Assembly: GCA_965204295.1 (NCBI GenBank)
Contig: OZ241973.1
Span: 3,224,001-3,288,000 of the forward strand
From: JAWKWH01 sp965204295
GTDB taxonomy: Bacteria > Pseudomonadota > Alphaproteobacteria > Rhizobiales > Rhizobiaceae
Reading direction: 5' to 3'
DNA length: 64,000 nucleotides
The translations under genes and the position numbers were made by a program. Under the pieces are notes generated by a model that made no database searches, was not told the origin of the DNA, and saw only the letters and a program-made list of their open reading frames with translations. Shown here piece after piece: positions 8,765 through 17,544 of this stretch. Within the stretch, counting starts at the first letter, position 1; each line of letters opens with the position of its first letter.

Positions 8765-9511
8765 ATGACCCAATCCACTACCATGATCGAGGTGACCAAT
8801 CTGGATAAGTTCTACGGCACGTTCCACGCGCTGAAGAATATCGACCTGACGGTCCGCCAGGGTGAGAAAGTGGTGATCTGCGGCCCGTCTGGGTCTGGCA
8901 AATCAACGCTGATCCGGTGTTTCAACGGGTTGGAGTGGCACAATTCCGGGCGCCTCGTGATCGATGGAATCGAGGTCTATGAAGGCGCCAAGGAAATCCG
9001 CGAGTTGCGGCAGGAAGTTGGAATGGTATTCCAGCAGTTCAATCTTTTTCCGCATCTGACCGTTCTGGAAAACCTGATGATCGGCCCGATGAAAGTGCGC
9101 AAGATTTCAAAAGCGCAGGCCGAAGAGACCGCGCGCAATTATCTGGGCCGTGTCCACATTCCTGAACAGGCCGACAAATATCCGGCGCAATTGTCAGGGG
9201 GTCAGCAGCAACGAGTGGCCATTGCGCGGTCGCTGTGCATGGAAACCCGGATCATGCTGTTTGACGAGCCGACATCCGCGCTTGATCCTGAGATGATCAA
9301 CGAGGTGCTGGATGTGATGGTTGAGCTTGCCGATACCGGCATGACAATGGTCGTGGTCACTCACGAAATGGGATTTGCCCGCAAGGTGGCCGATACGATG
9401 GTCTTCATGGAAGCGGGCCAGATCGTCGAAATCTCCCCACCCGAACGGTTCTTTACCAACCCCTCCAGCGATCGATGCCGCTTGTTCCTGAACCAGGTAC
9501 TGGAACATTGA
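8765..9511 (+). CDS. Polar amino acid ABC importer, ATP-binding subunit
   Basis: Cytoplasmic ATPase of a GlnQ/AapP/BztD-type importer, 248 residues. Walker A is GPSGSGKST, the Q-loop QQFNLF, the signature LSGGQQQR, Walker B IMLFDEPTSALDPE, and the H-loop VVTHEMGFAR. It is the first of four consecutive plus-strand genes encoding a complete importer (ATPase, permease, binding protein, permease). The permease start follows its stop by one base. Substrate specificity cannot be read from the ATPase; the class takes up polar or cationic amino acids, opines and betaine-like compounds. Confidence 0.93.
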   Translation: MTQSTTMIEVTNLDKFYGTFHALKNIDLTVRQGEKVVICGPSGSGKSTLIRCFNGLEWHNSGRLVIDGIEVYEGAKEIRELRQEVGMVFQQFNLFPHLTVLENLMIGPMKVRKISKAQAEETARNYLGRVHIPEQADKYPAQLSGGQQQRVAIARSLCMETRIMLFDEPTSALDPEMINEVLDVMVELADTGMTMVVVTHEMGFARKVADTMVFMEAGQIVEISPPERFFTNPSSDRCRLFLNQVLEH

Positions 9512-9512
9512 T

Positions 9513-10355
9513 GTGAGCGATCTGGGCATATCAGGACCGAAAGGCCAGCCGCTGCCGAAACCGCCGGGCTACAAGCGGTTTTTTGATTCGGTTCTTGTGT
9601 CGGTCACGATCTACGCACTTGTCGTGGGTCTGATTGCCTATGGGTCGTATGTCGGTGCGCAGGGCATGGGCTATAACTGGCAATGGTACCGGGTGCCGCA
9701 ATTCCTGTACCGAAACACCGAAATCGGGTTCGAATGGGGCGAGATCCCGATTGGCTTGGTCGCCACCATCAAACTGTCTGTCACCGCGTTCCTGCTTGCA
9801 ACGATCATAGGCTTGCTTGTGGCATTGCTACGGCTATCCGGTCTGGTCATCGGTTCTGCAGTCGCAGTCGGATATCTTGAGCTGATCCGAAACATCCCAC
9901 TGCTTGTTCTCCTGTATCTGCTCTACTACGTGCTGGGACCGATTTTTGGGTTTGATCGCTATCTCGCCAGTATCCTGACTTTGGCGGTGTTTCATTCAGC
10001 GTTGATTTCCGAAATTCTGCGGGCAGGGATAAACGCCATATCAACGGGCCAGTGGGAGGCGGCCAAATCCATCGGGATGGGCTCGTATCAGACCTACCGC
10101 TATATCATCCTGCCGCAATCCGTCCGGTTTATGCTGCCGCCGATGACCGGTGAAGTCGTTCATCTGATCAAATCTTCGGCGATTGTCAGCGTGATCGCAG
10201 TTGCCGAACTGACCACGTTCGGACGCAACATCATTTCCGATACCTACATGAGTTTCGAAATCTGGTTCACCATCGCACTGGTCTATCTGGTGGTGACCCT
10301 GATCCTGTCGATCGGCGTAAGCCATCTGGAGAAAAAATATGCCGTCGACCAATAA
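9513..10355 (+). CDS. Polar amino acid ABC importer, permease subunit 1
   Basis: Inner-membrane permease of the His/Glu/Gln/Arg class, 280 residues, starting at GTG 9513 next to the ATPase stop. A cytoplasmic N-terminus with a first membrane segment (about residues 28-50) precedes the conserved permease core: GLVATIKLSVTAFLLATIIG, YLELIRNIPLLVLLYLLYYV, and the ATPase-contact EAA loop EAAKSIGMGSYQTYRYIILPQ. It differs from the second permease, so the channel is heterodimeric, as in AapQM or BztBC systems. The binding-protein start overlaps no sequence here but follows within 40 bases. Confidence 0.9.
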   Translation: MSDLGISGPKGQPLPKPPGYKRFFDSVLVSVTIYALVVGLIAYGSYVGAQGMGYNWQWYRVPQFLYRNTEIGFEWGEIPIGLVATIKLSVTAFLLATIIGLLVALLRLSGLVIGSAVAVGYLELIRNIPLLVLLYLLYYVLGPIFGFDRYLASILTLAVFHSALISEILRAGINAISTGQWEAAKSIGMGSYQTYRYIILPQSVRFMLPPMTGEVVHLIKSSAIVSVIAVAELTTFGRNIISDTYMSFEIWFTIALVYLVVTLILSIGVSHLEKKYAVDQ

Positions 10356-10392
10356 CCCTGAAAAAATATTTCGGACAACAAGGAGAACCAAG

Positions 10393-11226
10393 ATGAAACT
10401 TTCTCGCAAAACGCTCGGGGTAGCACTGGGCGCGGTCATGGCAACCGGAATGGCGACCTCAACCTGGGCGCAAAGCGCCACGCAGGAACTGTCCAGCGAA
10501 AGTGTAATTGAAACCATCAAACAAGACGGGGTGATCCGGATCGGCCTGTCGCTGTTTGTTCCGTGGTCAATGCGGGACAAGAACGGGGAGCTGATCGGGT
10601 TCGAACTGGATGTCGGGCGCAAACTGGCAGAAGACATGGGGGTCGAGGTCGAATTCGTGCCGACCGCCTGGGACGGCATCATCCCCGCGCTGGTGTCGGG
10701 CAATTTCGATGTGATCATTTCCGGCATGTCGGTGACCGCTCAGCGAAACCTGACGATCAATTTCACCGATCCCTACGCCTATTCAGGTCTGGCGATCCTT
10801 GCCAACAGGTCAATGACCGAGGGCATGACGCTGGAGGATTTCAACAAGCCCGAAGTGACCTTTACGGCCCGTCGCGGTGCAACGCCCGCAGCCGTGATTG
10901 CACAGAACTTCCCCGACGCGACCCTGTTGCTGTTCGACGAGGATGGTGCTGCGGCACAAGAAGTTCTGAATGGCAACGCCCATGCGTCGATGGCAGCGCA
11001 ACCGACACCGAACCGTGAGGCTGGCCGCCATCCCGAGACGTTGGCTGTACCGTTTGAAAACCTCTACGACCCACGGGGCGAAGCTTTTGGTGCGCGCAAG
11101 GGTGATCCCGACGCCATGAACTATTTCAACAACTGGATTGCACAGCAATGGCGGTCCGGCTGGCTGGAAGAGCGTCACAATTACTGGTTCGCCACCGAAG
11201 AGTGGGCCGATCAGGTTGCACAATAA
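10393..11226 (+). CDS. ABC importer periplasmic substrate-binding protein
   Basis: A 277-residue family-3 extracellular solute-binding protein with a Sec signal peptide (residues 1-24, cleavage after STWAQ). Lobe 1 has IRIGLSLFVPWSMRDKNGELIGFE and lobe 2 FTARRGATPAAVIAQ; the Asp/Arg pair typical of alpha-amino-acid binding is not obvious around 'SGMSVTAQRNLTINFTDPY', where the family usually has T-x-x-R, here TAQR. ATG at 10393 is chosen over an earlier in-frame ATG because of the AAGGAG eight bases upstream and the signal peptide. It sits between the two permease genes. Confidence 0.9.
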   Translation: MKLSRKTLGVALGAVMATGMATSTWAQSATQELSSESVIETIKQDGVIRIGLSLFVPWSMRDKNGELIGFELDVGRKLAEDMGVEVEFVPTAWDGIIPALVSGNFDVIISGMSVTAQRNLTINFTDPYAYSGLAILANRSMTEGMTLEDFNKPEVTFTARRGATPAAVIAQNFPDATLLLFDEDGAAAQEVLNGNAHASMAAQPTPNREAGRHPETLAVPFENLYDPRGEAFGARKGDPDAMNYFNNWIAQQWRSGWLEERHNYWFATEEWADQVAQ

Positions 11227-11235
11227 CTAAACTGA

Positions 11236-11260
11236 CCGGGGGCGGGATCACTGCCCCCGG
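11236..11260 (+). terminator. GC-rich hairpin after the binding-protein gene
   Basis: CCGGGGGC at 11236-11243 pairs perfectly with GCCCCCGG at 11253-11260 across a 9-base loop. There is no T-run. Such hairpins after binding-protein genes commonly stabilise that mRNA segment or reduce downstream expression, letting the binding protein exceed the permease. Confidence 0.6.
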
Positions 11261-11281
11261 AACTGACGCAGAGCGCGCCCG

Positions 11282-12163
11282 GTGCAGAATTTTCTAAAAA
11301 AACTCAGATGGCCCGACTACCTGATTGTGGCGGTGTTAATTGCCTTTTTCGGTTATATCTGGCTGTCGATCGAAGGCGCGCTCAATTACAAATGGCGCTG
11401 GGAACTGATACCCGGCTATATCGTTGGCTGGCATTCCGGTCGGGAAGAGTACTTTGCCAACCTGCTTTTGCAGGGCCTGGCCGCAACGATCCGTATCAGC
11501 ATCTATTCCGGTATTCTGGCTCTGCTGCTGGGCACTATTCTGGGCGTTGCGCGCTGTTCGGCCAATCTGACCATTCGGATGCTGGCGCGCACCTATCTCG
11601 AGTTTCTGCGTAATGTGCCCCCGGTCGTTGTGGTCTTTATCTTCTTCTTCTTCCTGTCCCAGCAACTGATCGATGCGTTGAACCTTGAACGTTGGGCGCG
11701 CGGAATTGCGCGGCAGGAAGACAATCAGATCTGGACATTCTTTTTCGGAGAAATGCGGCGGTTCCCGTCACTGGTGTCAGGCGTTATCGTTCTGGCCCTG
11801 TTCGAAAGCGCGTTTGTCGGAGAAATCGTCCGGGCCGGTATCCAGTCGATCCCAAAAGGCCAGCACGAGGCGGCGCGCTCGATCGGCATGAGCCGCATTC
11901 AGGAATTGCGCTATGTCGTTCTGCCTCAGGCGATGAAAAAAGTGGTTCCGCCGCTGGCAAACCAATTTATCTCGTTGATCAAGGACAGTTCGATCCTGTC
12001 GCTGATTTCGGTGCAGGAATTGACCTATAAGACCGTTGAGCTTGTCGCCTCATCGCGGATGATTTTCGAGGCATGGATCACGACAGCGGCGTTCTACTTT
12101 GTCGTCTGTTTTGGCCTCAGCCGCATCTTTGCACGTCTCGAGAAGCGGTCGGACAAGCGATAG
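11282..12163 (+). CDS. Polar amino acid ABC importer, permease subunit 2
   Basis: Second inner-membrane permease of the importer, 293 residues from GTG 11282. It has an N-terminal membrane segment, a periplasmic stretch, then the conserved core with LLQGLAATIRISIYSGILAL, YLEFLRNVPPVVVVFIFFFF and the EAA loop EAARSIGMSRIQELRYVVLPQ. The EAA motif shows that it couples to the shared ATPase. The GST gene begins 14 bases after the stop, so it is probably co-transcribed. Confidence 0.9.
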   Translation: MQNFLKKLRWPDYLIVAVLIAFFGYIWLSIEGALNYKWRWELIPGYIVGWHSGREEYFANLLLQGLAATIRISIYSGILALLLGTILGVARCSANLTIRMLARTYLEFLRNVPPVVVVFIFFFFLSQQLIDALNLERWARGIARQEDNQIWTFFFGEMRRFPSLVSGVIVLALFESAFVGEIVRAGIQSIPKGQHEAARSIGMSRIQELRYVVLPQAMKKVVPPLANQFISLIKDSSILSLISVQELTYKTVELVASSRMIFEAWITTAAFYFVVCFGLSRIFARLEKRSDKR

Positions 12164-12177
12164 GTCGGCAAGCCCGG

Positions 12178-12786
12178 ATGATACGGCTTTATGATTTCAG
12201 GCTATCGGGAAGCTGCCACAGGGTCCGCATGTTGCTGTCTATGCTGAGGCTTGATTGTCATCTGGTCGATATCGATCTGCTAAGCGGTGACCAGACACAG
12301 GAAAGGTTTCTGCGGATCAATCCGCTGAACAAGGTTCCCGTTCTTGATGATGACGGATTTGTCCTGCGCGACAGCACTGCGATCATGCTGTATCTGGCGC
12401 AGAAATACGGCTCGGCGAATTGGGCCCCGAATACACCCGAGGATCATGGGGAGATACAGCAGTGGCTGTCCTTTTCGGTCAATGAGATATTCCACGGTAT
12501 GGCAACGGCCAGAGCGATTGTCTTGTTCGAGCGAGATGCCGATCTAGCTGGGCCGCAAACACTTGGCCGGGCGTCACTAGAGGTCATGGAGCGGCAATTG
12601 TCAGACCGCGAGTGGCTGGCCTGCGACCGGCTGACATTGGCGGATCTGGCCTGTTACCCTTACACCGCGCTGGCCTATCAGGGCGATATCTCATTATCCC
12701 CATACCCGTCGGTACAAGGCTGGATCCGGCGTATTGAGGCTCTGCCCGGATATGTGGCCATGCCCGGGATTCCGGCGCCCGCCTGA
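12178..12786 (+). CDS. Glutathione S-transferase family protein
   Basis: A 202-residue cytosolic GST-fold protein: thioredoxin-like N-terminal domain (residues 1-78) with the glutathione-contact pattern KVPVLDDDGFVLRDSTAI, and a helical C-terminal domain ending in a LTLADLACYPYT capping motif. The candidate catalytic Ser is in the loop SGSCHRVRM. It follows the importer permease by 14 bases and belongs to that operon. In catabolic clusters such enzymes handle isomerisation or reactive intermediates; the actual reaction is unknown. Confidence 0.85.
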   Translation: MIRLYDFRLSGSCHRVRMLLSMLRLDCHLVDIDLLSGDQTQERFLRINPLNKVPVLDDDGFVLRDSTAIMLYLAQKYGSANWAPNTPEDHGEIQQWLSFSVNEIFHGMATARAIVLFERDADLAGPQTLGRASLEVMERQLSDREWLACDRLTLADLACYPYTALAYQGDISLSPYPSVQGWIRRIEALPGYVAMPGIPAPA

Positions 12787-12814
12787 ACCTATGGTCAGTC
12801 AGGTGCCGGATGCA

Positions 12815-13132
12815 TCATAATCTGGCCCGGACCATGCCATTTTCGATCCGCGTCTCGAAAACCCGCATTGCACGGGTCGCCGGGGCCGACACAGGATTAC
12901 CGTCGCGAACATCGAACGCGCCCTGATGAAGCGGGCATTCGATCACGTGGCCGTCGAAATAGCCGTCGCACAGGTTCGCGCCGCCATGGTTACACAGCGC
13001 CAGCGAGGCATAGACACCGCTGGGCGTATCGTAGACAGCAATCAGGCGCGGCCCGATTTCAACCCGCGTGACCCAGTTCCTTTCCAGTTTTGAGATTTCG
13101 ATCACGTCGCGCCATGGTTTTTCGATCGCCAT
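12815..13132 (-). CDS. Rieske [2Fe-2S] ferredoxin
   Basis: A 105-residue small Rieske protein. The cluster ligands are visible as C-N-H-G in LALCNHGGANL and C-P-L-H in VIECPLHQGAFD, about 18 residues apart. It is soluble, with no signal or membrane segment. It lies 3 bp downstream of a membrane desaturase-like di-iron enzyme on the same strand and very likely supplies it with electrons. No ferredoxin reductase gene is seen nearby. It converges on the GST gene. Confidence 0.88.
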   Translation of the reverse strand: MAIEKPWRDVIEISKLERNWVTRVEIGPRLIAVYDTPSGVYASLALCNHGGANLCDGYFDGHVIECPLHQGAFDVRDGNPVSAPATRAMRVFETRIENGMVRARL

Positions 13133-13135
13133 CGC

Positions 13136-14092
13136 TCAGACCTCTGCCTCTTGCCCGCGTTTGCGTCGCAGGATCTGCTTCAGGATATCGCGATGCGCCG
13201 CCAGATAGCCGCCGGGTTCGACAAAGATGTGATCCTTCATCTTCTCATGCAAACGCGGCAGCGCGTGAAAGGGGACCGAAGCGACATAGTGATGTTCGGC
13301 GTGATAATTCATGTTCCAGCACAAAAAGGCCAGTGGCGCTGACACCAGATTGGTGCGGGTGTTTTCCGACATCCGAGCGACGGTAGGCCGCCCGACATGT
13401 TCGGTCATCCGCACAAAACGCATCACCGGCTCGCCCAGAAACAAGGGAATAATCCAGTACCAGATCAGGCCCCACCAACAGGTCATGGCCATGGCCAGAA
13501 AAACCGCGGCATAAATTGCCAGCATCCTTCGCGCGTCCCGATAGACCGCTTTATGTTCGACCTTGGGAATAAAGCGTAGCTCGGCCTCGCTAAGGCGGCC
13601 GCTGGCGTGGCGAAACACCTCGGTGAACTTACCGCGCCAATAGGGCAGCGCCGAAAGGTACAGCAGATATTGTCCAAGCGTCTTGGGCAACGGGATCAGT
13701 TCAGGGTCTTCGCCGGGCAATTGGGTATGGGTGTGATGATCGCAATGCTCGTACCGGAAAAACCGGTGCGGCAGAATGATGATCAACCCGCAGATATGAC
13801 CGGCCAGATCATTCAGCCGGCGTGTCCGGAACACGGTGTAATGTACGCATTCATGCTGAAGCGAAAAGTGGTGCACTAGAACGACACCCTGAAGGAACAT
13901 CGCGGGCCAGATCAGCCAGCTGTTCCAGGCCAGAGTGATCAGTGTCGTGGTGAAGACGAGCAAAAGGACCCAAAGCGCCAGATGGCGCAATCCTGGCCCA
14001 TTCGAACGTTGCATGAATCCCTTGAGTTCTTCGCGCGTTAGTTTTCCCTCGGCCAAGGCCTGAGTCAGCGGCGTGACGATTGCTTTTGACAT
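13136..14092 (-). CDS. Membrane fatty-acid-desaturase-fold di-iron enzyme
   Basis: An integral membrane non-haem di-iron enzyme of 318 residues with the three histidine boxes: HHFSLQHECVH (about residue 65), HRFFRYEHCDHHTH (about 100) and NYHAEHHYVAS (about 250), and four hydrophobic segments. This fold covers lipid desaturases but also alkane, xylene and small-molecule hydroxylases. Its tight pairing with a Rieske ferredoxin and its place in a catabolic island favour a hydroxylase role, which is inference. ATG at 14092 is chosen because earlier in-frame starts lie in a GC-rich stem region with no homology-like sequence. Confidence 0.85.
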   Translation of the reverse strand: MSKAIVTPLTQALAEGKLTREELKGFMQRSNGPGLRHLALWVLLLVFTTTLITLAWNSWLIWPAMFLQGVVLVHHFSLQHECVHYTVFRTRRLNDLAGHICGLIIILPHRFFRYEHCDHHTHTQLPGEDPELIPLPKTLGQYLLYLSALPYWRGKFTEVFRHASGRLSEAELRFIPKVEHKAVYRDARRMLAIYAAVFLAMAMTCWWGLIWYWIIPLFLGEPVMRFVRMTEHVGRPTVARMSENTRTNLVSAPLAFLCWNMNYHAEHHYVASVPFHALPRLHEKMKDHIFVEPGGYLAAHRDILKQILRRKRGQEAEV

Positions 14093-14109
14093 GTGAGTTC
14101 CACAGTTTT

Positions 14110-14156
14110 TGCCGGTGCGGGGGCCTCGCCCCCTGCGCATATACCGGCACCGGAGA
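14110..14156. repeat. GC-rich hairpins upstream of the desaturase gene
   Basis: GGGGGC-CTC-GCCCCC (about 14119-14133) lies inside a longer inverted repeat formed by GCCGGTG (14111) and CACCGG (about 14148). The structure lies in the 5' leader region of the desaturase-ferredoxin pair and downstream of the NicX-like gene, so it could be a terminator for the latter or a leader structure for the former. Confidence 0.4.
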
Positions 14157-14247
14157 CGGGAGTGCTCCGCACCATAGGGCCAACCCGGACAGGCCCTATT
14201 AACGAGGGATTATCCCGTCAACACGTGATTCGATCAAGTCGGGAAGG

Positions 14248-15333
14248 TCAGACAGCCGCACACAATCCGATATTTGGATCGGGATCGGCAAACAGGGCTG
14301 CAGCACAGGAATGTCTGTCCAGAATGGACCTGCCGGCTGGCAGCCGCTCGGCGTAAAAAACGCCATTCTCCCAGTATGTCGCATCATCAATCACGATGGT
14401 CGGATCAAATACGTTCCAACTGATTTCTCCGGGCGCATAGGCACCGCAGGTGTGGAAATGCAGGATACGCGGATTGCCAAAGGCGCCGCCGCCCCATCTT
14501 TCGAAATTCTCACGCATATCCCAGGGGTAGCCGCAGCCGGGGTGAATGCCGGCGTGCCAGGAATGCACGAAATCGCGGTCGATGCCAAACTGCCCGGCGA
14601 CCCGGTCATAATGCACCTCGGCCCGCGCCGCATCGACAGCGTCGCCATCGAACCGGATCAAACGGCCGTTTTTCATTACTGCAAAAACGGGTCGATCGAA
14701 CTCGATAGTATAGTCATCGTAGTATTTCGATCCCGTGCCTGTCAGGAAACCAACCGCCACCCGGCCGGAAAAGCTGTGTGCGGGTACGGGTGTGAAGACC
14801 GACATCGGGAAACGCAGGATCGAGGTGTCGCCTGTGGGCTTCAGGTTCATCACAGGGCGCCCGCGTACGTCAGTCCCCAGCGGGCAGGTGATCCGGACGT
14901 CCTCGGCCGCATCCAGCACCGAATTGACGTCGGCCTTGAGCTCCATGAACGCGTCGTGATGCCCATTGGAAAACCCGGACCCCAACAGCTCTTTTGTCAG
15001 TGCAAAGCTGACGATGATCTTCTTCTCCTGCGGCATGTCCGAGAATCGCAACTGGTCCCCGAGACGCGCCAGAAACAGAATGATGTCCGCAACTTCGAAT
15101 CGTGCCAGAAGGTCTGGGGACAGATGGGGACTGTCGGGATTGAAGCCCACATTAACCGCATCGACCGCAAGCCCGAGTTGCTGGGCGGTTCGGCTGACAA
15201 CATCCACGCAATGAGCATCGAAATATCCGAACTCCGGGGGTTCGTAGGCAATCAGCAGCCGGTCGCCCGCCGTAGCATGGGCACAGTTCACCAGCAGATT
15301 TCGCGCTCCCTGTTCGGGCGTCGTGTCGGACAT
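14248..15333 (-). CDS. M29 aminopeptidase / NicX-superfamily-like protein
   Basis: A 361-residue protein whose layout resembles the family that includes M29 aminopeptidases and the ring-cleaving 2,5-dihydroxypyridine 5,6-dioxygenase NicX: an N-terminal Rossmann-like half, then DRDFVHSWHAGIHPGCGY near residue 265 and RILHFHTCGAYAPGEISW near 300. The H-x-D iron pair of NicX is not conserved at the matching place (EIS); several His residues nearby could replace it. Similarity is distant and enzymatic activity is not established. It is divergent from a LysR regulator and lies among oxygenase genes, which fits a catabolic step. ATG at 15333 is preferred over the adjacent TTG. Confidence 0.6.
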   Translation of the reverse strand: MSDTTPEQGARNLLVNCAHATAGDRLLIAYEPPEFGYFDAHCVDVVSRTAQQLGLAVDAVNVGFNPDSPHLSPDLLARFEVADIILFLARLGDQLRFSDMPQEKKIIVSFALTKELLGSGFSNGHHDAFMELKADVNSVLDAAEDVRITCPLGTDVRGRPVMNLKPTGDTSILRFPMSVFTPVPAHSFSGRVAVGFLTGTGSKYYDDYTIEFDRPVFAVMKNGRLIRFDGDAVDAARAEVHYDRVAGQFGIDRDFVHSWHAGIHPGCGYPWDMRENFERWGGGAFGNPRILHFHTCGAYAPGEISWNVFDPTIVIDDATYWENGVFYAERLPAGRSILDRHSCAAALFADPDPNIGLCAAV

Positions 15334-15428
15334 CAATAACCCCTGATATCTGATTTTATGGAATCTATGGCCCCCGGTCGTCCCTGATCCATTTGAAAGA
15401 AATAATGGTTGACATTAGGGTGGCTAAT
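15334..15428. promoter_or_regulatory. Divergent promoter region, LysR / NicX-like gene
   Basis: A 95-bp AT-richer gap between two divergent genes. LysR-type regulators usually bind such a gap and control both directions; an A/T-rich TGATATCTGATTTTATGG lies at about 15346. No T-N11-A box could be assigned with confidence. Confidence 0.35.
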
Positions 15429-16358
15429 ATGATCCTGAACTTGCCATATTCAGCATTACGCGCCTTCGAGGCGGTGGTGCGCCATTCCGGTTTTTCGCCC
15501 GCTGCCGAGGAACTGGGTGTCAGCCAAAGTGCTGTAAGTCAGCATGTAAGATCGCTGGAAGAGTGGCTTGGCAGGGATTTGTTGGTGCGCGGCGCGCGCC
15601 AGTCGCGGCCAACCCGCGACGGCGAACAACTGGCGCTCGCGATATCCGAAGGATTGGGGCGTATCTCGGACGTGTGCGCCCAATTGCGCGACGGAACACG
15701 CACCGATCGGACAATCGTTATTTCATGCTTGCCGGGCTTTGCGTTTAACTGGTTGTTTCCTCGGCTTTTACACTTTGATCTGGCGCATCCGGACCTGTCC
15801 ATTTCCATCGCCACAGATACCGGGCAACATCCGTTTTCCGGCGCGGATGCCGATATCGGCATTCGGTATGGTCTGGGAGAATATCCCGGATTTCAGGTTG
15901 ACCTGTTGATGAAAGAGAGGCTGTTTCCCGTCTGCGCCCCGGCTTTGCTAACCAACCTGAACGGTATCGAAGATTTGTCGCATCACACCTTGCTGGTGGA
16001 CGAAAACCTGCACCACGGCGCTGCCAGCCCGACATGGGAGTTCTGGGCCCGGCAAAGTGACCTCACCCTGCCGACCCCGCTGCGCACACGTCGGTTGGGC
16101 CAGTCGAACATGGTCGTACAGGCCGCCATCGAAGGGCTCGGCGTGGCGCTGGGGCGCGAGCCACTGGTTATCGATTCGCTATGCGAAGGGCGGTTGGTGC
16201 GACCGTTCAGACAACTGACGCAATCGCCTTTGTCTTACTGGCTGGTGCGGCGGCACGAGACAAAAGACAGCCAGAAGGTCAGTGAGTTCCTGAACTGGAT
16301 TCAGGCTGAAGCCGAGGCGCAGCCCGACATCCCGCCAACAGCAACCCGTTCAAATTAG
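15429..16358 (+). CDS. LysR-family transcriptional regulator (GcvA-like)
   Basis: A 309-residue LysR regulator: N-terminal winged HTH (SGFSPAAEELGVSQSAVSQHVRSLE, residues about 19-43 split as helix, turn, recognition helix) and a periplasmic-binding-protein-like effector domain. The style (LRAFEAVVRHSGFSPAA) is that of the GcvA subgroup. In-frame starts at 15393 (TTG) and 15405 (ATG) are possible; 15429 gives the usual N-terminal length. It is divergent from the NicX-like gene and 97 bp before the Rieske oxygenase, so it probably regulates this cluster; its inducer is unknown. Confidence 0.85.
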   Translation: MILNLPYSALRAFEAVVRHSGFSPAAEELGVSQSAVSQHVRSLEEWLGRDLLVRGARQSRPTRDGEQLALAISEGLGRISDVCAQLRDGTRTDRTIVISCLPGFAFNWLFPRLLHFDLAHPDLSISIATDTGQHPFSGADADIGIRYGLGEYPGFQVDLLMKERLFPVCAPALLTNLNGIEDLSHHTLLVDENLHHGAASPTWEFWARQSDLTLPTPLRTRRLGQSNMVVQAAIEGLGVALGREPLVIDSLCEGRLVRPFRQLTQSPLSYWLVRRHETKDSQKVSEFLNWIQAEAEAQPDIPPTATRSN

Positions 16359-16455
16359 TCCACCTTATATTTCTCATTACTTATCCGACATGGCGGAGAG
16401 CTAAGAGGCTGCTCCATACTGGCGCAAGCCACCTGATTAAACGGAGAGCGGTATC

Positions 16456-17505
16456 ATGTACCTGAAGAATTGCTGGTATGTCGCCGCCTGGAGCAAGGAT
16501 ATCGGTCGCGAGTTGAGGGCGGAAACCTTTCTGGGCGAAAACATTGTGCTCTATCGCCGGCAAGACGGCGCTCCGGTTGCGTTGGAAGATGCGTGCCCGC
16601 ATCGCAAACTGCCACTGTCGAAAGGCAACCTGAAGGACGATACCGTAGAATGCGGGTATCACGGGCTGACCTTCGACCGTTCGGGTGCCTGCGTTGCCGC
16701 CCCCACGCAGGCCGATGCGATTCCAAGGCGCGCGGTTGTGAAATCCTATCCTGTGGTTGACCGTTATCGCCTTCTCTGGATATGGATGGGCGATCCGGCC
16801 CTGGCTGATCCTGACAAAATCTTTCCGGTGGAGAATTTCGACGACGCCGGCTGGGGTCTGACCGATGGTGGCGTGATGGATATCGACTGCCACTATCTTT
16901 GGGTTTGCGACAACCTGCTTGACCCCAGTCATGTGGCTTGGGTCCACGTCACCTCATTCGCCGGGGCAGGGACTGACGAAGAGCAGTTGAACGTCGAAAA
17001 AACCGACCGCGGGGTAATCGTTTCGCGCTGGGTCGAGAACAAGCCGCCTTCGCCCTACTATGCCAAACTGGTCGCGTTCGATGACGATTGTGACCGATTG
17101 CAGCATTATGAAATGTGTCTGCCCGCAATCGGGCTGAACAAATCCATTTACACGCCCGTTGGCACCGGGGGGTATGACAAAGTCCCGGTTGATGAGACGT
17201 TCATCAACATCTCATACAATTTCATGACCCCGATTGATGACGACCGGACCAGGTATTTCTGGTTCCAGCACCGCAATTCCGATCCCGATAATGCGGAAGT
17301 GTCGAAATTCATGAATGACGGCGCGCGCATGGCATTTCTTGAGGACAAGGATGTGCTGGAAGAGGTGCATCAGGGCATGAAGCACGCGATGACGCCATAT
17401 ATCGACCTCGGTCTGGATGCGGGTGCAAAACGGTTCCGGCGAGTACTGGACCGAGCTATCGAGGCTGAGAATGCCGAACCCGAGAGTGTCGCGAGACAAG
17501 CCTGA
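16456..17505 (+). CDS. Rieske non-haem iron oxygenase, VanA-like
   Basis: A 349-residue single-component-type Rieske oxygenase alpha subunit. The Rieske cluster ligands are Cys47-x-His49 (DACPHR) and Cys66-x-x-His69 (CGYHG). The mononuclear iron site is DNLLDPSHVAWVH with His159 and His164. The class contains vanillate O-demethylase, dicamba demethylase and betaine N-demethylases, so an O- or N-demethylation is the first guess. GGAGAG upstream supports the ATG at 16456. No dedicated reductase is next to it; a hairpin terminator follows the stop. Confidence 0.88.
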   Translation: MYLKNCWYVAAWSKDIGRELRAETFLGENIVLYRRQDGAPVALEDACPHRKLPLSKGNLKDDTVECGYHGLTFDRSGACVAAPTQADAIPRRAVVKSYPVVDRYRLLWIWMGDPALADPDKIFPVENFDDAGWGLTDGGVMDIDCHYLWVCDNLLDPSHVAWVHVTSFAGAGTDEEQLNVEKTDRGVIVSRWVENKPPSPYYAKLVAFDDDCDRLQHYEMCLPAIGLNKSIYTPVGTGGYDKVPVDETFINISYNFMTPIDDDRTRYFWFQHRNSDPDNAEVSKFMNDGARMAFLEDKDVLEEVHQGMKHAMTPYIDLGLDAGAKRFRRVLDRAIEAENAEPESVARQA

Positions 17506-17515
17506 GGTTGCAACG

Positions 17516-17538
17516 GAGGGCCGGACATTCCGGCCCTC
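17516..17538. terminator. Bidirectional terminator between convergent genes
   Basis: GAGGGCCGG (17516-17524) pairs perfectly with CCGGCCCTC (17530-17538) over a 5-base loop and is followed by TATCATT. It lies between the convergent Rieske oxygenase and phytanoyl-CoA-dioxygenase-like genes. Confidence 0.75.
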
Positions 17539-17544
17539 TATCAT

